Shown piece by piece: positions 1-5,591 of a DNA stretch of 5,591 nt. Source of the stretch: Globobulimina sp. Taxonomy: Eukaryota > Foraminifera > Rotaliida. The notes beneath the pieces are model-generated. The model saw nothing but the letters and a program-made list of their open reading frames with translations. It did no database searches and was not told the DNA's origin. Positions within the stretch are counted from its first letter, which is position 1; each line of letters begins with the position of its first letter. The position numbers were made by a program, and so were the translations under genes. The stretch covers positions 1 to 5,591 of the forward strand of contig PIVH01000498.1 of the NCBI GenBank assembly GCA_003354225.1. The letters run 5' to 3'.

Positions 1-1
1 A

Positions 2-169
2 CCACCAACACCAAAATTCAAAGCATTAACACTATCAACAACACCGCCAACACCACAACCAACACCACCACCGCCACCATCACCGCCACCATCACTGCCA
101 CCAACACCACAATTCAATGCATGCACACTAAGCCCGCCGCCACCAGTCCCACCACCGCCACCATCACGC
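2..169 (+). repeat. In-frame proline-rich tract built on CCA/CCG triplets
   Basis: This is a CCA/CCG/ACA-rich stretch without stops in the frame of the first gene, encoding mainly Pro with Ser and Thr. It contains an imperfect direct duplication: bases 1-34 match 97-130 at 29 of 34 positions, an offset of 96 bp or 32 codons. At the protein level, TPKFKALTLS is echoed by TPQFNACTLS. The tract could serve as an extended linker or a site for SH3, WW or profilin-type partners. If translation begins at ATG 170 instead, it is 5' leader. The offset being a multiple of three and the frame continuity favour coding. Confidence 0.75.
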
Positions 170-2804
170 ATGCGACATATGAGTGTCTATGAGCAGTTTT
201 CACCACATCCATCGCCACAAACCGCTGCTGAGAATTGTAACGACTCAGAAACAGTCATCGATTTCAGTATTTTTGATAATAACGAAGCAAAATGCGATAT
301 CAATGGCGATGCGAATATAATCAATAATTGTTTGTGTCTTAAACGACTTATCAATGCTCTCCGATATTATCAATCATTAAATACGCGCACAAACAAAAAA
401 GCGCAATCTGCATTTATAGAGTTTATCACTTTAAAATACAAAGTTTATTTGGACGATATCATTCATCTCACAAGCATTCACGAGCAACATTTAGAATATA
501 TTAACAAAGCGTTGCTGCCCGAGGACTATTTTGGACACTGCGACATCAATAAATGTTCACTGGCTGCTCGCCATTGCAATATAAAGGAGGATATCTCTGA
601 AAACAAGGCAGCAAATGACACAGAAATGGAGCCACTATTTTTATTCTACCAGGATACCTTCGATACTCTCCATTATTATTTACTTCATTTGTTTGAAACT
701 GGTCTAAGAATCGCGCAGTTGCAGCCTGATGAGAATGTGATGCGAACGGAGTTAACTGACGAAAAAGAAACATGTGCACAATTTCTCAACAACAAGTTGA
801 TGATTAGCACTAAACGCAAAAAATTAGCTCAGTTTTTTGATAGGTTTTTGTCGAAGAATGAAGCCATAAATCTCAACAAACAACCCAGTAAATTTATCAT
901 TACATCGTTGTTTGATGTGGACGATGAAGGTTTGTATATATTTAATTTGTTTCTGTGGTTCTTGCTGTTGAATAAAAGTCGAATTCGTTTCTTGTGCAGC
1001 TACATTTATAGATGGATTATATGAGGCGATGCAAATTGAGGATGTTGTATCCGATAATGAACAAATACATGCATTGAGCCACTATTTAAATGAGGAAGAG
1101 TTTGATACCGAAGCATTGGTGGCCGATGTTAGCAATGTGATTATGAGGCAAAAAGCATCCAATGTGCTAAACATATTAAACAGCAAAACCTATGTTAAAG
1201 CAGTTTATGCCTACGTACAAGAAAAAAAATGTATGTTGTTTATGTTGTTTAATAAATATATACAAACTTTAAATATTAAATTATAAATAGTGAAAGGATC
1301 TGCATTTAATACTGGTATTATATTCTGGTACTGGCCATATTATGCTACATTGGATGATAATAAACATAATTATTACGAACACCGCAACTATAATGATTTT
1401 GGTGGCTACACAGCATCACAACTGTACATTGCACGCGGTAAATATGGCAATTTAAAGCTAGAAGTACTGAATAACAATGACAACGAAGTGGGTATTCATG
1501 AATATAATGACATGGTTTATTTGAAAGCTCGGCAATATATAGAGACCGAAAAGGTGAAAAGCATATTTGCAACAGGAACAGCAAAAGGTGTGTATCTTTA
1601 TTATGGTATCGATGAATACGCGCCATTGCATTTGGCTCATTTGATGGCATTGATCCTTTATTGCGACTTCAGCCGATTATGTTCTTCATTCAGCAAAACA
1701 TTTCGCAAAACGAAGACGAATGAAACATTGGAATCGGTGCGATACAGAAACAAAAAATATTGGTGGATGAGCAAATTGTTGCGAGAGGCAGTGAACTATT
1801 ACGGCATTAATGGTGTGGTGGATGATTACGCAGAATATGAGACTGGTCCTTTTTTTTGTGGCATGGACCGCGTTATGATTCTGCCATGTTTCGCGATGAG
1901 ACTATGCGGCCCCACATCCACTACCAGACAACAACAAGTTGCGCTGAATTTTGCTGACGAAAAAGGAATGATATTACAATTAAATAATAAGTATGGCGGA
2001 GGAGGCAAATATTTGCGATTCTTTGATGTTTCGTGGCTATCGAGGTATAAAGAGGAAGATGAGCGGATTTTCATTGGTGGCACACATTTAATTCAAGTCG
2101 AGTCCATAACGCTGATCTGCAGCATGGAGAATTTTCAAATATTTTTCAACTGTTTGTATTGGTTCAATGCAGCGATAGATGGCGCGGAGCTCTTTGGTAT
2201 GAAGAAAAATTTCAATAAGAAAGCTCTTCAAATAATATCGTCATTATTTGCGCAAAATAACCGTGCAATCCATAGTTACATACTTGACACGTTCAATATG
2301 TTTATTTTCAACAAGAAAACGATAGTTCTTAATATGGATTATTTGTCTCGGCAATGTCCGCAGTATGTAACAGCTTTGATATTTGATTCGTTTGTTGGTG
2401 GAGTAAGAGATAAAAATAAAAGGAAAGATGCGTATAAAGATGTAAATACTGATTCAAATTTATTGAGGCCGCAGTTGTTGAATACGTTTGCCGCAACGAC
2501 AAATATTGTTATATATTGTACCAATGGCGAAGGAGATAGATCTTATATATTCTCATTGTGTGCTTTATTAAAAGTGTTATCATCATTCAAGACCAGGAAA
2601 ATAAAATGTGTATTGAATGGAGTGTGGAAGGAAACACCAACTCAGCATAATAATTATGACGAGAGGAGAAGTTGGTTATATTATACCTATAAAACAATGT
2701 CTTCATCACAGCGCCAACCAGATGTATTTTCTTCGTCTGTGACTGAAACAATTGACCTTTATTATGGCTATAAGCAGGATACATTGACGTTTCAAAGTTT
2801 ATGA
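2..2804 (+). CDS. ADP-ribosyltransferase-like protein with proline-rich start, three exons, 5' partial
   Basis: Exons 2-929, 1000-1230 and 1291-2804 join into one frame of 890 residues ending in TGA. The frame is open to the window's left edge, so the true start lies upstream; the first in-frame ATG is at 170 (residue 57). Residues 1-56 are proline-rich. Residues 57-386 match no family I recognise. A conserved-looking block begins near residue 390 (SAFNTGIIFWYW), continues with HLAHLMALILYCDF near 500, and leads into an ART-like core: FFCGM (574-578), TSTT (595-598) followed by a VALNFAD helix, then SWLSRYKEEDERIF (634-647) carrying E-x-E. These resemble the first-strand, STS and ExE motifs of R-S-E class mono-ADP-ribosyltransferases, which transfer ADP-ribose from NAD to proteins. 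The canonical first-motif arginine is not evident, so activity is uncertain. The last 240 residues are unassigned. No signal peptide is visible because the start is missing. The gene and introns are well supported; the function is an inference from memory of motifs. Confidence 0.8.
930..999 (+). other. Intron 1 of the ART-like gene (70 bp, phase 1)
   Basis: The donor is GAAG|GTTTGT and the acceptor is TTGTGCAG|CT after a T-rich stretch. Removing 930-999 makes an Ala codon (929 plus 1000-1001) and joins the frame of exon 1 to that of 1029 onward. Read through, exon 1's frame meets TGA at 1022-1024, and the following frame has no upstream start. Confidence 0.9.
1231..1290 (+). other. Intron 2 of the ART-like gene (60 bp, phase 1)
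   Basis: The donor is AAAT|GTATGT and the acceptor is TATAAATAG|TG. Splicing creates a Leu codon (1230 plus 1291-1292) and continues into the long third exon. The intron is markedly AT-rich and carries an in-frame TAA at 1284-1286. Phase and size agree with intron 1. Confidence 0.9.
1848..2075 (+). other. ART-like catalytic core motifs within the first gene
   Basis: Three motifs occur in the order expected of an ADP-ribosyltransferase fold. An aromatic-x-C-G element (FFCGM) lies at 1851-1865. A TSTT element lies at 1914-1925 and is followed by a short helix ending in F-A. An E-E-D-E element lies at 2052-2063, after an aromatic strand (RFFDVSWLS) and before RIFIGG. In R-S-E class enzymes the STS serine and threonine position NAD, and the last Glu of ExE is catalytic. 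Here the final Glu (residue 644, codon 2061-2063) would play that part. The first motif has Cys where Arg is usual; Arg 590, just upstream of the TSTT, might substitute. Motif order and spacing were read by eye; no alignment was made. Confidence 0.5.
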
Positions 2805-3100
2805 TTTTTTGTTTTTTTGTTCAGGTTTTTGCTGCACCAAATTAAAGATTGAGTTTTTTTGTAATAATAATGCTCTCACCACCTGTCTTGTTGTCGTTGA
2901 CACCTTCAAACTCAGCCAGGTCTCCAATAGCGTCAAGAACTCTAATCACACCAATCACGCCACTCACTTCAAACGTATGCATATTGTTTCAGCATTAGGC
3001 GAGTTTCGTAAATAAATGTCAACAATGGGTGCACGTGTTGCATATCAATAATAAATTTTTGTATCGATATCCAAGAGCAACACTCATTCAAATACAAAAT
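2805..3100 (+). other. Spacer between first and second genes with probable 5' exon material
   Basis: Just after the first gene's stop there is a T-rich run ending in TTGTTCAG at 2824, a good splice-acceptor look-alike. An ATTAAA at 2841-2846 followed by T runs could be a polyadenylation signal. From about 2870 to 2975 the base composition shifts to C-rich, and the frame starting at 2872 shows strong purine-any-pyrimidine codon periodicity. An ATG at 2870 opens a different frame of 35 Ser/Thr/Pro-rich codons. From 2999, after CATTAG, the frame is open and continuous with the membrane gene's first mapped exon. No RNA gene or mobile element is seen. Exact exon boundaries cannot be fixed from sequence alone. 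Confidence 0.5.
2841..2846 (+). terminator. Possible polyadenylation signal ATTAAA of the first gene
   Basis: ATTAAA lies 37 bp after the TGA stop and is followed by a GATTGAG and T7 stretch that could act as a downstream U-rich element. It is the only plausible hexamer close to this stop. In such AT-rich DNA a chance match is quite possible. Confidence 0.3.
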
Positions 3101-4777
3101 ATGGACTTTGAACATGTTTGTATGTAACCAACATTGCGGACATTTACTTATTAAACTTAACCACTATTATTATATATGTCAATAATATTAAATTAGGGGA
3201 GTTTTAACACTGTCGACCATGAACAATACAAACGACGTGTAATACAACGTCGCAGCTACAGGAAATGCTGTCCGTTGTCTGATATTCGTTTGTCATTAGT
3301 GAACAAATTTTGTCTATCACTGTTATTTTTAATTCATATGGCCTCAAACTATTGGATAATGGAACAATTATTGATAAATCATCATCACATAGAATTTTTC
3401 TTGCGAGTATTATATATCTACTTTGGTTTATATATTGTATCCCTAAACTACTTAGAAAGAGCTATCGACGAAGGCCGGTTAAACAAAACATTGACACGTT
3501 TGTTATCCTGCAGCAGCAGATTTTATTACCGTGACACCTGCACGCAATGCATCCAAAGAACGAATTTTCTCATCATTTCACTGCCAATATTCATGCCCTT
3601 AGTCACCATCTTTATGCTATTTGACGATCACAACCGTAACTCCTTTCGATACTGGTACCAGATATATATGATTGTGGCAGAGTTGATATCAAATACTGTG
3701 ACCCTCTGCATGTATAACGATGCGACCACTTTGTTTCCCATATTAGCACTGGTATCTATGTGTGCTGCTATTTTGTATCTGTCTCTTTTGAAAATAAAGC
3801 TGGATGAAATCACGTGCAGTTACAAAGTGGTCAGCATCCACTTCCTATTCGAATGGATATTGTGTTTATATTATGTATTGATTATAAGTTTAATAATAAC
3901 GCACGACAGCATTGATGATAGATATTATATCTTTTCGTACAGTGCTGCCGTAAATTTCATTTTTCCGCACGTGCCATTTACGTTACATTACTGGTTCAAA
4001 AAGTATTTTACTGCATACTCAAACACGTACAATAAAGCAGAGATTGTCTGGATACTATCAGGCGATGCTACTGTTGATTGTGAGTTGGAAGATAGAATGA
4101 TTAGAATATATTGTTTGTTGCATGAATATTACCATCAGGCGCATGATCATCAATGCAGTGCTGGGAATACAGCGGATTCCATCTCAAATGGAATATTGAT
4201 ACAAAAACACCAACGTGGTGGCATGGAATGTTATGAGTATTACTTTGATTTTATAGCTATATCTCGTTTGAAGAAGAAGATGAAATATATCAATGAAGTG
4301 ATCGGACATAACTCAATTTGGGTGCAATCCTCGTGCGGTGCGTATGTTATGATCATAATCGGGTTATCCACTGTGTATTGTTACGTGTTCCCATTAATTT
4401 GGTTTTTTTATGTTTACATTTATGACAATGATGCGCATAGAATGCAGTTTGAAACGTTTGAAATTGCCTATAAATGGTTCACATCCAATTACAATAATTA
4501 TGAACATTTATTTTTCTTAATCTTAACATTATTTTACTTTGTATTTTTGGTATTGTTGGTGCGGTTTAGTATTCTAACAAGGAATCGGCAGCCATTGTAT
4601 TGGAATTATATTTCAAAAATAGTCCAAAATCGTGTCCAAAATGCGAATTTTCACAGTCCAAATATGAAAAAATTGAAAAAAGATTATCAGAGACTTTGTG
4701 TTGTCAAAGTATTGATTGAATGCTATGATTTCATTCCTGTGTCAGTTGGTAGTGTTATACTTACTTATTTATATTAA
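3101..4777 (+). CDS. Multi-pass membrane protein of unknown function, two exons mapped
   Basis: Exon 3101-3115 (Met-Asp-Phe-Glu-His) joins exon 3197-4777 in phase 0, giving about 531 residues and a TAA stop. The 3101 start is the conservative choice; the same frame is open back to 2999, so one or more 5' exons may precede it. A basic segment (YKRRVIQRRSYRK, about residues 13-25) precedes the membrane part. Hydrophobic spans lie near 39-59, 70-91, 127-147, 158-178, 184-205, 216-240 and 248-272. A polar loop of about 115 residues rich in His, Tyr and Lys follows, then spans near 386-412 and 442-462 and a basic tail. Seven closely packed spans recall a receptor-like body, but no GPCR signature (such as DRY or NPxxY), transporter or channel motif is visible. 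I do not recognise the family. The gene itself is well supported by length and by the absence of stops. Confidence 0.75.
3116..3196 (+). other. Intron in the membrane protein gene (81 bp, phase 0)
   Basis: The donor CAT|GTTTGT matches that of the first gene's intron 1, and the acceptor is AAATTAG|GGG. Within the intron the frame has TAA at 3125-3127 and TAG at 3194-3196. From 3197 the frame runs open for 1,581 bp. Residues coded from 3197 (GSFNTVDHEQYKRR) look like ordinary protein, although no ATG occurs there in frame, which supports an upstream exon. Confidence 0.75.
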
Positions 4778-4793
4778 TTGATTTATATTAATT
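4767..4793 (+). repeat. Tandem 13-bp direct repeat over the membrane gene stop
   Basis: ATTTATATTAATT occurs at 4767-4779 and again, perfectly, at 4781-4793, separated by one G. The first copy contains the TAA stop codon at 4775-4777. It may be simple AT-rich slippage, or part of the 3' end signal in a 29-bp gap that has no AATAAA. Confidence 0.7.
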
Positions 4794-4806
4794 TCCTGTT
4801 TGATTT

Positions 4807-5591
4807 ATGGCAAAAATTAAATCAAAGCAACATAACAATTCTTTAACTAGATTTTCAAGAAAAACCCTAGCTTCAACTGAAAAAAATACCATGTCGTTAG
4901 CAAGAGAGTTCATTGCCTGTTGCAACTGTGAGGTTGAAAGAACAGAAGAGATGTTGTATAGGTGTATTAAACCAGATTGTTCTAAAATAGGTCAAATTTA
5001 TTGTGAAGATTGTGGTCAGAGCGCACACAAAAGAAAAAATCATAAATTTGACATCCACAAAGATCATATTAAATTAGTAAAAAAACAACAAATTGATCAT
5101 ATCCAATCACAGATATCTGTTAAATAATCTATTCATCCTTTCTGAAATAAATAAAACATGCGACATTGTTGATTGTAGGGAGGATTATCAGTGCTCAAAA
5201 AGACTGTGAACACCCATAATGAGCAAACATATAGCATTGTAAGACAAGGATATTCCGCAGCACTGATTAGTGGAAGTGCCTCCTATATTATCGCTGAAGT
5301 TATTGGTATTGGTGATAATGTAGCCAGATTAAGTAGCGTAAGCAAATCTATTTTGAAAGGAGCTACAGATATTGGCAAACAAGGCCTGTTAATGGGTGCT
5401 GTGACAGATGTTGCAATGGAAGCTAGCAAGTTAGCGGCAGAGGGAGCTTTGGCTGGTGCCCGTATGTTTTCTCAATATATATACATTGACTCAATTCAAG
5501 CAAATTACTTGTGCTTTCTCTATAATTATACAGTGGTAATGGCAGGATTCGAGGTTGCTTTACAAACAGCGAGATTCATGAATGGAGAAAT
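4807..5591 (+). CDS. B-box-like zinc-binding protein with Gly/Ala-rich helical region, 3' partial
   Basis: Exons 4807-5118, 5179-5461 and 5534-5591 give 217 complete codons in one frame, running off the right edge. The start is the ATG at 4807, after an in-frame TGA at 4801-4803, followed by a basic Ser/Lys-rich lead. Residues 38-87 hold C38-x2-C41-x11-C53-x4-C58-x7-C66-x2-C69-x4-H74-x4-H79, with extra His at 84 and 87. This spacing resembles a B-box or ZZ-type two-zinc fold, which usually mediates protein contacts in TRIM-like and related proteins. After a Lys/Gln-rich stretch (about 90-104) comes a region rich in Gly, Ala, Ser and Val with small-residue spacing (SGSASYIIAEVIGIGDN, then KGATDIGKQGLLMGAVTDV, then AAEGALAGALVMAG), suggesting packed or membrane-associated helices. 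I do not recognise that second region. Other zinc folds remain possible. Confidence 0.75.
4918..5067 (+). other. B-box/ZZ-like zinc-binding module
   Basis: Six cysteines at residues 38, 41, 53, 58, 66 and 69, followed by four histidines at 74, 79, 84 and 87, supply enough ligands for two zinc ions. The IYCEDC piece followed by spaced histidines is typical of B-box-type fingers. Cys39 is an extra cysteine next to the first ligand. The assignment rests on ligand spacing only. Confidence 0.6.
5119..5178 (+). other. Intron 1 of the zinc-binding protein gene (60 bp, phase 0)
   Basis: The donor is TCT|GTTAAA, weaker than the others in the window, and the acceptor is TTGATTGTAG|GGA. Both flanks are in phase 0, and the downstream frame is open from 5179 to the window end, right after TAG at 5176-5178. 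Without splicing, translation stops at TAA 5125-5127 and gives a 106-residue protein. The intron also contains tandem AATAAA-type sequence near 5146-5155, so an alternative short transcript is possible. Confidence 0.7.
5145..5155 (+). terminator. AATAAATAAAA, possible intronic polyadenylation signal
   Basis: Overlapping AATAAA hexamers sit about 20 bp beyond the TAA that would end the unspliced reading frame. They could terminate a short mRNA encoding only the zinc-binding module. Because the sequence lies inside a predicted intron and the DNA is AT-rich, chance is a fair alternative. Confidence 0.35.
5462..5533 (+). other. Intron 2 of the zinc-binding protein gene (72 bp, phase 1, stop-free)
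   Basis: The donor is GCCC|GTATGT and the acceptor is TTATACAG|TG. Removal makes a Leu codon and continues the Gly/Ala-rich pattern (GALAGALVMAG). The segment is a multiple of three with no in-frame stop, so it could be retained and would add 24 residues rich in Tyr, Phe and Ile. Splicing is preferred because both sites match the window's consensus and the composition of the insert is unlike its flanks. Confidence 0.65.

Noticed and set aside
1-169. CCA/CCG-rich stretch as a CRISPR-like or tandem satellite array
   Set aside because: There are no uniform repeats separated by unique spacers, and the stretch is an open proline-rich frame continuous with a gene.
917-1034. EF-hand-like pattern (DVDDEG followed by ATFIDG) formed across intron 1
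   Set aside because: The loop lacks the conserved Glu at position 12 and the hydrophobic residue at position 8, so calcium binding is not supported.
1345-2083. Several minus-strand open frames opposite the third exon of the ART-like gene
   Set aside because: They are short, Cys/His/Tyr-rich mirror readings of a long plus-strand exon with a coherent motif series, and have no independent support.
3265-3282. ATG at 3265 as start of the membrane gene
   Set aside because: It is out of frame and meets TGA after five codons; the membrane frame passes through this point from 3197.
3310-3534. A 74-codon frame inside the membrane protein gene
   Set aside because: It overlaps a 1.5-kb frame with clear hydrophobic spans and starts within the first of them. 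It is a shadow frame.
1-5591. Transposon, integrated virus, tRNA or rRNA content
   Set aside because: No terminal inverted repeats, transposase or reverse transcriptase motifs, cloverleaf or rRNA-like sequence were seen on either strand by eye.

Overview
The window looks like nuclear DNA from a gene-dense, AT-rich unicellular eukaryote. Three co-oriented plus-strand genes are interrupted by very short GT-AG introns (60, 60, 70, 72 and 81 bp in the best-supported cases), with donors mostly GTTTGT or GTATGT. All three standard stop codons occur at gene or exon boundaries and none interrupts an exon, so the code appears standard. There are no bacterial signals such as ribosome binding sites or operons with Shine-Dalgarno spacing. 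The style of the first gene (a Pro-rich start, then a large protein with an ADP-ribosyltransferase-like core) recalls, from memory only, large protein families in rhizarian protists such as the foraminiferan Reticulomyxa filosa. That placement is an inference and could be wrong.

Layout. (1) Positions 2-2804: a three-exon gene, open at its 5' end. It encodes at least 890 residues: an imperfectly repeated proline-rich segment, a long unrecognised middle, and an ART-like core with F-x-C-G, TSTT and EEDE motifs. (2) Positions 2805-3100: a spacer that probably holds the 5' exon(s) of the next gene. A T-rich acceptor-like site ends at 2824, coding-like periodicity spans about 2870-2975, and 2999-3115 is open in frame with the membrane gene. 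(3) Positions 3101-4777: a two-exon gene for a roughly 531-residue protein with about nine membrane segments, arranged as seven, a large polar loop, then two. (4) Only 29 bp later, 4807-5591: a gene open at its 3' end. It joins a B-box-like Cys/His zinc-binding module to a Gly/Ala/Ser-rich helical region through a 60-bp intron. A second intron of 72 bp is free of stops.

Functional links between the three genes cannot be read from the sequence. A shared theme of NAD-dependent modification, membrane sensing and a zinc-binding adaptor is possible, but nothing here shows it. The main uncertainties are the 5' end of the membrane gene, whether the three units are separate transcripts, and whether the ART-like core is catalytic.
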